DNA from: COE1 sp964445375
GTDB lineage: Bacteria; Bacillota; Clostridia; Lachnospirales; Lachnospiraceae
NCBI GenBank assembly: GCA_964445375.1
Contig: CAYUKO010000063.1
Location: 1-20,761, forward strand
Direction of reading: 5' to 3'
Length of the DNA stretch: 20,761 bases
The position numbers and the translations under genes were made by a program. Each line of letters begins with the position of its first letter. Within the stretch, counting starts at the first letter, position 1. The notes under the pieces were generated by a model. It saw only the letters and a list, made by a program, of their open reading frames with translations, had not been told where the DNA came from and ran no database searches. Below, in pieces: positions 1-7,198 of this stretch.

Positions 1-21
1 CCTTCACTCCCACATATAATT

Positions 22-1905
22 TCAACCGTTCAGTATCTTGACGCGATAAATACTTGAGGGATATCCCATTACTAAAGCGCTCTCTCTCTGGCAGTGCTCC
101 ATCACCATGGAATATATTCCGTAATAAAAACTCCTAAGTCCTAACGATTTTTTATTTTTATCTGATTCAAAAAAAACTTTTTTTACCTCTTCCTCCAAGC
201 ATTTCTTCTGCTCATCAATAAAAGCATTTTGCTGACTATCTGATATCAGGAAGGAAATTTCCTCCCACTCAAAAATGCCCTGCTGCTTTTTTAAAACTTC
301 CAATATCTTTTCAACAATATCTCCATTTTCTATATCTTTATCATCTTGTTCTAAATCAGCATTTAAAATAGCTTGAACATAACTCATCTTCTGTTCCTTT
401 GATAACAAATGAGGATTTTTAATTACCTCTGTTGTTATATTGTTCTGATTGGTGAAACACCTATAAAATCCCGAAAAATCCACACCCTGTAACTCTACTA
501 TTTTTTTTTCATTTTTCCTATTTTCATTTAGACTCAACAGATTTTGAATCAGCCTTTCTCGACTTTCCTTATTAAATATTTGTCTAATTTTTTTAATAGA
601 TAGTCTACTATCTGATTTACTTTTACATCTATACAACAGCGTTGTAAATTGAACATGACTTTTCTGTAAAATCTCTCTGCTTTCATTTCCTTTTGGATTT
701 AAGCAAACTGTGATTATATTATCATACATATCACGACATTGCTCCCATAGGCGTAATTCATCAATCAAGCATTCTAAATACTCAATATTATTCTGTAGAA
801 AAATATGTGGCTCCATCCTAATATCTACTTTATCTACGCCGAAATAGTTTTCCAAGACAACCGCCCATACATCTGCAAAGCTTTCATCAAAACATTTCTT
901 AGCAAATTCACGTTTATTCAAATATTTTATTTTAATCGTCGGTTTAGATTGATATAAAGATAAATAATAATAGATATCTGCTCTTGTTGTCTGACCGTCT
1001 CCTACCGTCTCCAATATGTGCCCATTTTGTGTAAGACTCTCAATAAAGGATGATTTACCTGCTCCACTTCCTCCAAGAACACATATCGCTTCTTTTTTCT
1101 TCAGATTCTTATCTTCTTTTTTCTTCAGATTCTTATCATTATCTTTTTCCTTTATCCATATCAGATCTATTCTGCTTTTCATAAGACTATAGAGAATAAC
1201 TCCCTTCTGTCTAAAATATTCCAGAATATATAGTATAGAAATGTAGCAAATCAGTTTATAAGGACTATCCCCTGCATTGTTTGCATAGATTCCCTGGTTA
1301 ATTCCCACCAACGCATATTTTCCATCCTGTTTCGCATACACCGGTCCTCCTGACATACCACCCAAAAAATCTTCATCATGATATCCTTCATAATAATGAA
1401 AACTCTCATCTATCTTATAATTCCCTAACTTTCCATTAGGTGAAAAACTCTGCTGCAGAGTTGCTCCAAATCGTATTGGTAATGTTTCTTCTTCCTGTAG
1501 TAATCCAGGAAATCCCTTGGTCCAAAGTATTATTCCTTCTTCCAATCTTCCCTTATAAATATAATCTGTTATATCTATTTCGTATTCTTCTCTTATTGCA
1601 AGTAACAATAATCCCAAATCATCTTCCTTAAACTTTGGAAAAACAGAAATCGAATCAATTATCTCATAATCCTCCTCTGGTATCAAATAATTCTTGCTGT
1701 CATAGATAGTCAAATGAAGCTTGTCAAAGTCAATTTTTCTTTCTTGACTCATAATATTCTCTTTTTCCTTAATCACATGATAATTAGTAATCACTGCATA
1801 ATGTGAATATCCTCTTTTTCCCTTATAACTACAAGGAAGCAAAACTCCCGTTCCTACCGTTGCATATGTATCTATTAAAACTATATTATTCCACTGCTGT
1901 CCCAT
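22..1905 (-). CDS. Trypsin-like serine protease fused to a P-loop NTPase domain (candidate defence effector/sensor)
   Basis: The 627-aa protein has two parts. Residues about 1-235 are a chymotrypsin-fold (S1-type) protease: the His motif is TNYHV with His43, the Asp motif is DDLG with Asp96 (or Asp95), and the nucleophile motif is GGMSGGP with Ser185, so the triad looks intact. A Lys-rich linker follows, then a Walker A motif GGSGAGKSS (Lys284) and about 340 residues of unassigned NTPase-like sequence. Thr-Thr after GDGQ may be a switch-like site; I see no clear Walker B and no signal peptide or membrane segment, so it is probably cytosolic. The start overlaps the end of the upstream metallo-beta-lactamase gene by 20 bp, which implies translational coupling and joint function. 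Type I AVAST systems combine an MBL protein, a trypsin-like protease and a STAND NTPase; here protease and P-loop share one chain. A defence role is inference. Confidence 0.85.
   Translation of the reverse strand: MGQQWNNIVLIDTYATVGTGVLLPCSYKGKRGYSHYAVITNYHVIKEKENIMSQERKIDFDKLHLTIYDSKNYLIPEEDYEIIDSISVFPKFKEDDLGLLLLAIREEYEIDITDYIYKGRLEEGIILWTKGFPGLLQEEETLPIRFGATLQQSFSPNGKLGNYKIDESFHYYEGYHDEDFLGGMSGGPVYAKQDGKYALVGINQGIYANNAGDSPYKLICYISILYILEYFRQKGVILYSLMKSRIDLIWIKEKDNDKNLKKKEDKNLKKKEAICVLGGSGAGKSSFIESLTQNGHILETVGDGQTTRADIYYYLSLYQSKPTIKIKYLNKREFAKKCFDESFADVWAVVLENYFGVDKVDIRMEPHIFLQNNIEYLECLIDELRLWEQCRDMYDNIITVCLNPKGNESREILQKSHVQFTTLLYRCKSKSDSRLSIKKIRQIFNKESRERLIQNLLSLNENRKNEKKIVELQGVDFSGFYRCFTNQNNITTEVIKNPHLLSKEQKMSYVQAILNADLEQDDKDIENGDIVEKILEVLKKQQGIFEWEEISFLISDSQQNAFIDEQKKCLEEEVKKVFFESDKNKKSLGLRSFYYGIYSMVMEHCQRESALVMGYPSSIYRVKILNG
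1090..1137. repeat. Perfect 24-bp tandem duplication inside the protease-NTPase gene
   Basis: Positions 1090-1113 and 1114-1137 are identical. The repeat is in frame and encodes two copies of an eight-residue Lys-rich unit (KNLKKKE plus Asp) in the linker between the protease and P-loop domains. Its length is a multiple of three, so copy-number change would alter linker length without a frameshift. Confidence 0.9.
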
Positions 1906-3238
1906 TATGTCTCTCCTCGATTGTAATTGTTGGGAAATTATTCCCTGCTTTTGCTACAGAAAATCTGCTTTCTTCATCCCTCTTAAGTTCATTAATTATA
2001 ACCTCTTCCAAATATTCCTTAATTAATATCATTTCATCCTTCGATATGCTCTGTCTTTTTTTAGATAATCCCAATTCATTTGCCACATTATTCATTAACT
2101 CATTCAAGTTCTGATAATGAATTGGATACTTCATATTACTTTCCAAATTAATTGTACCTATTCGATTGGCAAGCTCTTTACAAAAACTTTCCATTTGCTC
2201 TGGTTTCTTTAAATCTTCACTACATTCTACATTCTTATTTTCTAAATTCTTTTCAAAACACTTCTCGATATTTTCTTTCTCATAGCGCAAAGGATTACTC
2301 ATAAATATCTTTAATTGCATGTCCCCCTTTAACAAACTATATAACAAAAACAAATTGGGATGTTCAGGGTATTTCACGCTATTGGTAGAAAAGAAAATAT
2401 TGTGGCATTCATATTTTTTCAAAAGCTCCTGAATACCAATATTATTTTGATAAGCACCATGATGACATAGATTGAAATAGTCAATATGTTCAATCTTTTT
2501 ATCCAATTCCAACAACTTCTGTTTTATCAAGTAAACACTAGAATCTCCCGAAAATAGAATTGTCTTTCCACCATATTCCAACAAGAAGGAAATACTTGCA
2601 TTATTTTTTATCATATCATACCCCTCCTTCTTTTTATTTTTTTCTTTCACTTCCCCCCATGCTCCCATCACAGCATTAATTTCCTCTTTCCCCGGTGTAA
2701 GCAAGGTTATGTATATTTTATTTTTATCCTTATTTTTTAGCAATCTTCTCTGAAAAGTTGACAAAAACTCAATCGGTAGCGTATCTAAATTCACTTTTCC
2801 CCATTTTCCTGCATTCGTATACCGCTTGCTATAAGTATTAATAACACGTACTTCTATACCTTGTTGCTTCTTTAATTTTTCTATTTCATCCATTAGCGTT
2901 TCTGCTTGTGAAAATGCAATACAGTGGTCTATATAATCATTAAAAATCAAATAGAAATTCTTCTGAATTTTATTTTCTTTCCAATCTCGTATAATATTTA
3001 ATATACCACCAATATGGTCATCGTCTACATGACTTACTACAATGGCATGCAACGCATTTTTTTTTGCAAACTCAATCACAGCTTGCTTACTTTCTATACA
3101 GTTTCCATGGGAATCCGAGCTATTATTTTGACTTCCTCCATCCACCATAATTCCAAATTCCTTTTCATTATACATTATCTTCAAATAAATGCACTCTCCA
3201 TGCCCTACATTGAGCAAATACATAGAAATATCTCTCAT
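1886..3238 (-). CDS. Metallo-beta-lactamase-fold hydrolase, ComEC/Rec2-like
   Basis: The 450-aa protein opens with the typical strand NVGHGECIYL and a VDGG turn (Asp33). It then has the metal-binding motif SHVDDDHIGG (His70, Asp72, Asp74, His75). This is the HxDxDH form seen in ComEC-type MBL domains rather than HxHxDH. FSGDSS and CHHGAYQ further on match the later metal-ligand loops. No transmembrane segment is visible, so it is a soluble relative, not a DNA-uptake channel. The C-terminal third is unassigned and charged. Met6 is an alternative start, because the family usually begins just before NVGHG and the best SD (GGGAG) is about 15 nt from Met1. It is the first gene of a two-gene unit, with its own upstream promoter-like sequence and a terminator isolating it from the conjugation operon. 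The reaction is probably nucleic-acid or nucleotide hydrolysis, but this is inferred. Confidence 0.85.
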   Translation of the reverse strand: MRDISMYLLNVGHGECIYLKIMYNEKEFGIMVDGGSQNNSSDSHGNCIESKQAVIEFAKKNALHAIVVSHVDDDHIGGILNIIRDWKENKIQKNFYLIFNDYIDHCIAFSQAETLMDEIEKLKKQQGIEVRVINTYSKRYTNAGKWGKVNLDTLPIEFLSTFQRRLLKNKDKNKIYITLLTPGKEEINAVMGAWGEVKEKNKKKEGYDMIKNNASISFLLEYGGKTILFSGDSSVYLIKQKLLELDKKIEHIDYFNLCHHGAYQNNIGIQELLKKYECHNIFFSTNSVKYPEHPNLFLLYSLLKGDMQLKIFMSNPLRYEKENIEKCFEKNLENKNVECSEDLKKPEQMESFCKELANRIGTINLESNMKYPIHYQNLNELMNNVANELGLSKKRQSISKDEMILIKEYLEEVIINELKRDEESRFSVAKAGNNFPTITIEERHNGTAVE

Positions 3239-3280
3239 ATCTTTTGTCTTCTACTCCCTTGCTTACAAAGTCCTTTTTCC

Positions 3281-3317
3281 ATTGTATACAATAAACGAAT
3301 CTTTTCAATCATGTCAA
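3281..3317 (-). promoter_or_regulatory. Candidate promoter of the MBL-protease unit with a 12-bp palindrome
   Basis: On the minus strand a perfect -35 TTGACA (3317-3312) is followed after 18 nt by TATTGT (3293-3288), a 4/6 match to the -10. The -10 runs into the perfect palindrome ATTGTATACAAT (3281-3292), which could be an operator. It is about 45-80 nt upstream of the MBL start. The rest of the 3239-3572 gap holds no convincing gene, only the terminator at 3500-3536. Confidence 0.4.
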
Positions 3318-3499
3318 GTCCAAAGCATTAATAACAAACACTTAATCTCATCTTTTTATTACTCAAAATAAAACTTTAGTTGTATATTGCTACATGATTA
3401 TCATGCACTATGATTTCATGGGAAGTATTACAATTAGAATTTCTTAATCTATTGAATAAAATCGCACAAGAATAGTCTGTTTTAACAACTTACTCAAAC

Positions 3500-3536
3500 A
3501 AAAAAGAACCAAAATCAGATTTATCTCTGACCTTGG
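3500..3536 (-). terminator. Rho-independent terminator of the conjugation operon
   Basis: The 11-bp stem pairs 3526-3536 with 3509-3519, including two G-U pairs in RNA. The loop is 6 nt, and a U-rich tract (minus strand TTCTTTTTT) follows at 3508-3500. It starts 36 nt after the stop of the zinc-ribbon gene and separates the conjugation operon from the MBL-protease unit. Confidence 0.85.
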
Positions 3537-3572
3537 CTCAATCTTACCCTTTATTAATTCTTCAATTAGCTA

Positions 3573-3899
3573 TTATTCTCTCTCCCTCTTCCCAAACTCC
3601 ATTTTAAACTTAAACTGATACCCTCTTCGTTCCTCACCATCCCTACCAGTATATGTATACTCCTCAATCCCACTTGGTGTAAGATAGGCATTATACACCT
3701 TTCCAGCCTTATTCTTGAGTCCTTGCAAATAAATCTTTTCTCCTGCCAAAAGACTCTTTATCTCTTCATCCGTCAGGGTTGCTCCCATGGCTTTTCCTAT
3801 GCTCATGCCACACTTGCCACTACAAAATGCTCCGTATTTTCCTTTATAGATTGGGCTGCCACACTTAGGGCAATTCCCCATTGATTCCTGATTACTCAT
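3573..3899 (-). CDS. Stand-alone topoisomerase-type C4 zinc-ribbon protein
   Basis: I chose the start at 3899 (108 aa). It overlaps the stop of the DUF4366 gene by 8 bp and has an upstream GGAG; the longer frame to 3956 only adds Lys/Arg-rich out-of-place residues. Two Cys pairs (CPKC and a CSGKC near residues 10-30) form a zinc ribbon. A TDEEIKSLLAGEK...LQGLKNKAGK segment follows, then a GYQFKFKMEF end. This layout resembles the C-terminal domain of topoisomerase III proteins (TopB) encoded by Tn1549-type elements. No topoisomerase catalytic domain is present, so it may be a detached TopB tail or an accessory single-stranded-DNA-binding factor. It is the last gene of the operon. Confidence 0.7.
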   Translation of the reverse strand: MSNQESMGNCPKCGSPIYKGKYGAFCSGKCGMSIGKAMGATLTDEEIKSLLAGEKIYLQGLKNKAGKVYNAYLTPSGIEEYTYTGRDGEERRGYQFKFKMEFGKRERE

Positions 3900-4887
3900 T
3901 GTTGTCTTGTTCTCCTTCCGCTTCTTCCTTGAAGAAATCGTCTTTTTCTTCTTCAAAATCCTCTATTTCTTCCAGTTCTTCAAACTCTTCCTCTTCGTCA
4001 TCCTCTTCATCGAGAAACTCTTCTTTCTTCCTTACCATCTTAAAATAATATCCTGCACCAATAGCGATTGCGCCCACAATACCTAACACAATATATGTGC
4101 CCATCGGCTTATCTTCGTTTACAGGTTCTTCCGGCTCTGGGACTTGTGTTTCCATTTCTACATCCTCCGTAGTTTCCTCCTCCACTTCTGGCTGTTCCTC
4201 AGCTCTAGGCTCTTGTGTTACAGGAAGTCCGGAACTTAATGATGCTGAATTTTTCGGTAACACTTCACTGTTATCAGAGGTAGTATTCAACAAATCATTC
4301 TCTGATACGTCCGTAAGGAAATGTACTTCTTCCTTATTTTGTGTTCTATCAATGATAAGATAGAATACTTTCCCATTTTCTGCTTCAAAGGTATAAAATA
4401 CCTTTACACTTCCATCATCTCCCTTTACTTCTGTATATTCCGTTACATCTGCCTTGGCCTCTGTTTTATCAGATGGTGAAGCATCTGCTGGAAGTTCTCC
4501 CGCATAATTCTCTTCCTGTCCAAAGTATGGATTTTGAATGATATATTCATCTGACATATTTCCTGCATTATCAAGTGCTGTTACAGTAAAATATTCATAT
4601 CCGGCATCAAACTGCTGTAAGCGAATGCTTAATCTTCCTTCCGGTACATCCAGAAATTCATAATCATTTACATAGATAGCCTTAATTCCAGATTCGTCAT
4701 ACGCTTCCACTACAAGCTTCTGATTACTAATTGCACCATTAACCGTTGGCTTACTATAATCCTCTTCCTCTGTCTCATTGGCTTGTGCATACACTCTCAT
4801 TGGCTGAATCTGCATTCCTGCACATACAAAAAAAGCTGCCAACGACAATCCTGACAGCACCTTATATATTGTTTTTCTTACTTTCTT
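3892..4887 (-). CDS. DUF4366-type surface/membrane protein of the conjugation module (CD1107-like)
   Basis: The start at 4887 (331 aa) gives a clean signal peptide (MKKVRKTIYKVLSG... ending near VYAQA). A 14-residue N-terminal extension is possible but unlikely. The extracellular part has an Ig/bacterial-type fold region (YDESGIKAIYVNDYEF...FTVTALDNAGN) and an acidic Glu/Pro-rich spacer. One transmembrane helix (YIVLGIVGAIAIGAGYYF) precedes a strongly acidic cytoplasmic tail (repeated Asp/Glu). It overlaps the DUF4315 gene upstream by 26 bp and the zinc-ribbon gene downstream. In this element family the protein always accompanies the mating-pore genes; its exact role is not established. A role at the donor cell surface is inferred from topology. 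Confidence 0.8.
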   Translation of the reverse strand, partial: KKVRKTIYKVLSGLSLAAFFVCAGMQIQPMRVYAQANETEEEDYSKPTVNGAISNQKLVVEAYDESGIKAIYVNDYEFLDVPEGRLSIRLQQFDAGYEYFTVTALDNAGNMSDEYIIQNPYFGQEENYAGELPADASPSDKTEAKADVTEYTEVKGDDGSVKVFYTFEAENGKVFYLIIDRTQNKEEVHFLTDVSENDLLNTTSDNSEVLPKNSASLSSGLPVTQEPRAEEQPEVEEETTEDVEMETQVPEPEEPVNEDKPMGTYIVLGIVGAIAIGAGYYFKMVRKKEEFLDEEDDEEEEFEELEEIEDFEEEKDDFFKEEAEGEQDNNE

Positions 4888-5113
4888 CATCCTGCTTTTT
4901 CCTTCTTTCCAGTATTTCCTTGATTTCATGTTCTTTCATGGCGCATAATGCCTGCAACACTTCCGGATCAATTTTCTTCTTCTCTACGATTGCCTTAGAG
5001 GCTTCCATATCTGCTTTTTCCTTTGCTTCTGCAAGCTGCCTTTCCTTCTCTTGCAGCTCGGCTATACGTTCTCTTGTTTTTTCAAGCTCTTTTGCTAATC
5101 TCTCTCTTGTCAT
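4862..5113 (-). CDS. DUF4315 family small coiled-coil protein
   Basis: The start at 5113 (83 aa) is set by GGAGAGG seven or so nt upstream and by the stop of the hydrolase gene just before it (5122). The first 40 residues form a charged helix with heptad-like Leu/Ile spacing (MTRERLAKELEKTRERIAELQEKERQLAEAKEKAD...), probably a coiled coil. A conserved-looking KKKIDPEVLQALCAMKEHEIKEILERR tail region follows. Proteins of this type sit between the cell-wall hydrolase and DUF4366 in Tn1549/CTn-type elements. The function is unknown; a structural or adaptor role with its neighbours is inferred. Confidence 0.75.
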   Translation of the reverse strand: MTRERLAKELEKTRERIAELQEKERQLAEAKEKADMEASKAIVEKKKIDPEVLQALCAMKEHEIKEILERRKKQDEESKKNNI

Positions 5114-5121
5114 GTCCTCTC

Positions 5122-7155
5122 CTAATTTAAACGTCCAAATCCATAAAAATGACTGGTCCAATATGGTGTTCCAATATTGGAATATTTTATCGGGTCTCCA
5201 CAATGAACCATGATATTATTTCCACAATAAATTCCCACATGCGTAACTGCAGTTCCTGAATTATAGGTTCGCGTAAAAAAGATAAGGTCTCCAGCCTTAG
5301 CTTCTGAACTTGATATCGGAGTACACTGGTTATAGATTCCCTGTGCCGTTGTTCTAGGAAGATTCTTGACTCCGCTTTGAGTTACTACCCAACATACATA
5401 TCCTGAACAATCAAATCCTGTGACAGGATTTGAACCTCCCCACACATAGGGCTTTCCTACATATTTATCAGCTTCTTCCATCATTTTTCGAACCATATCG
5501 TCATCATACTGTGCAGGTGGCGTAACCTCTTCTGTTACATCTCTAGGTTCTTCTCCATAAAGAGTTGCTGATTCTGCCGCAAAATAAAATAATGGGTTGT
5601 AAGAACACCCATTAAACGTTAGCTGCAAATGCAGATGTGGCTCACTACATATACCGCTATGACCTGTTTTGGCAATCACCGCTCCTTGTTCTACTGCCTG
5701 TCCTTCTGATACCGCAATTTCCGATAAATGTGCATACTGAATTACATATCCTCTACTATCAGACAAACAAATATATTTCCCATAATAGCTATCTTCTCCG
5801 ATTTCAGATACAACACTATCCATTGCTGAATAAACATCCTTACCATCTGGGACTGCAATATCTATTCCATCATGATATTCATTTTCTCCAGTATTTGGAT
5901 TCTTTCTGCTCCCATAATAACTACTCACATAGTTATACCAGTACAAATCCAAAGGCGAAGCAAATTGTTGTAATCCTCCATGAGTTAAACCATACGCTTG
6001 ATATAGGTATTTCTGGTCATCTGTTAAGTTCTCCTCTGCTATCTGTCCCATATCCTTAACAGTAAGTGTTGTTTCCAAAATATCTACGATATACTCTACT
6101 TCCACATCATATTGATATGTTTCTTGAGTAATCGATCCATCCAAATGTCTTATGGTTCTTTGTCCTGTCCTTTGTTCTGTTCGTGTTCTTGTTTCCTGCA
6201 CATGCCTAAAACTTAACTGATACATTTCATCAAATATATCCGCTATCTGTGAACTTACATCTTGATATGTAAAGGTTGTATTTTTTGCTGAAAGATAACT
6301 CACTAACATAAACGGATTATGTCCTATATCTCCTACATTATACCTATACTCATCATATCCTGGATGGTCAGTTTCTACACTGGCAACGGTATCTTGAAGA
6401 GTAAGCTCCAACTCTGTGTATTTATCTTCTACCTTATCAATCTCGCTTGGCATACTTGTATAGCTACATGTAACAGTATTGGTTCCTCCACCCATAAACA
6501 TCGTTGCACAGGACCCCAAGGAAGCAATCATAATAAAGATAAGAATTCCCAATATACCAATTCCAACCATAGCACCTTTTTTCTTCTTGAGTATATCATT
6601 TAAGCTTATCTTCACTGCACTCATACCTTTGACATATCGGCTTTTGATTTTCTTTGCAAACTCCTTCTGAATCCGCCTTTTCTGCATTCTTTTCTTAAAA
6701 ACCTGTTTCTGATATTGTGGATTCTCCTCTAAGAACTTTTTATATTGGAATTTTGTATTTGCCTTTACTTCCTTTTTCTCCATTTTTTTTACTTTCTTGC
6801 TTCGTTTATGCAATTTTGTTCTTTTATGATGATTGACAAATCGAATGGTATTTTCTATTTTCTGTTCTGTAGTATGGGCTGCTTCTACCGCTGAATTTTC
6901 CTTCTCAACCTGTGAAATCTTTCCATGAACCTTTATGGCTGCCGATGTGGTAACAACTCTGGCTCCTTTTTTTAACAATCTGTTCTTTTCCAGCTGTTCC
7001 GCTTCTGTCACTGTCCACTTCTTTTTGGCTTTTCCGGATTTCTCATCAAAGGTGCGGATTCGTCTGATTCGCTTTTTCTTAGGTAATTTCTTTCTTGCCT
7101 TCTCTGCTCTTTTGGTTGCTTTCTGTGCTTTCTTTTCTAACTTTTCCAGATTCAT
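5122..7155 (-). CDS. Bifunctional cell-wall hydrolase: M23 peptidase + NlpC/P60 endopeptidase
   Basis: The 677-aa protein begins with about 190 Lys/Arg-rich cytoplasmic residues. A transmembrane helix (VGIGILGILIFIMIASLGS, about residues 197-220) and an extracellular stalk follow. An M23 domain has His428 and Asp432 (YHDGIDIA), YAHLS, and His507-x-His509 (PHLHL). The C-terminal NlpC/P60 domain has YVWGG, Cys583 (FDCSGY), His639 (THVGIY) and MVHCGD. It should anchor in the membrane and cut peptidoglycan cross-bridges or stems to let the mating channel pass. The ATG is preceded by GGAGG. It follows virB4 after a short gap that contains a perfect palindrome. Tn916-type elements use a lysozyme-NlpC/P60 hydrolase in this position; here M23 replaces the lysozyme-like domain. 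Confidence 0.9.
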   Translation of the reverse strand: MNLEKLEKKAQKATKRAEKARKKLPKKKRIRRIRTFDEKSGKAKKKWTVTEAEQLEKNRLLKKGARVVTTSAAIKVHGKISQVEKENSAVEAAHTTEQKIENTIRFVNHHKRTKLHKRSKKVKKMEKKEVKANTKFQYKKFLEENPQYQKQVFKKRMQKRRIQKEFAKKIKSRYVKGMSAVKISLNDILKKKKGAMVGIGILGILIFIMIASLGSCATMFMGGGTNTVTCSYTSMPSEIDKVEDKYTELELTLQDTVASVETDHPGYDEYRYNVGDIGHNPFMLVSYLSAKNTTFTYQDVSSQIADIFDEMYQLSFRHVQETRTRTEQRTGQRTIRHLDGSITQETYQYDVEVEYIVDILETTLTVKDMGQIAEENLTDDQKYLYQAYGLTHGGLQQFASPLDLYWYNYVSSYYGSRKNPNTGENEYHDGIDIAVPDGKDVYSAMDSVVSEIGEDSYYGKYICLSDSRGYVIQYAHLSEIAVSEGQAVEQGAVIAKTGHSGICSEPHLHLQLTFNGCSYNPLFYFAAESATLYGEEPRDVTEEVTPPAQYDDDMVRKMMEEADKYVGKPYVWGGSNPVTGFDCSGYVCWVVTQSGVKNLPRTTAQGIYNQCTPISSSEAKAGDLIFFTRTYNSGTAVTHVGIYCGNNIMVHCGDPIKYSNIGTPYWTSHFYGFGRLN

Positions 7156-7166
7156 TCCATTCCTCC

Positions 7167-7191
7167 ACCTTTGGTCACAGTGACCAAAGGT
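7167..7191. repeat. Perfect 25-nt palindrome directly after virB4
   Basis: Arms of 12 nt (ACCTTTGGTCAC and GTGACCAAAGGT) flank a single central A at 7179. It begins 7 nt past the virB4 stop codon and lies just before the ribosome binding site of the hydrolase gene. It has no U-tract, so it is not a standard terminator. The same sequence recurs at 11105-11131. Confidence 0.95.
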
Positions 7192-7198
7192 ATGTATT

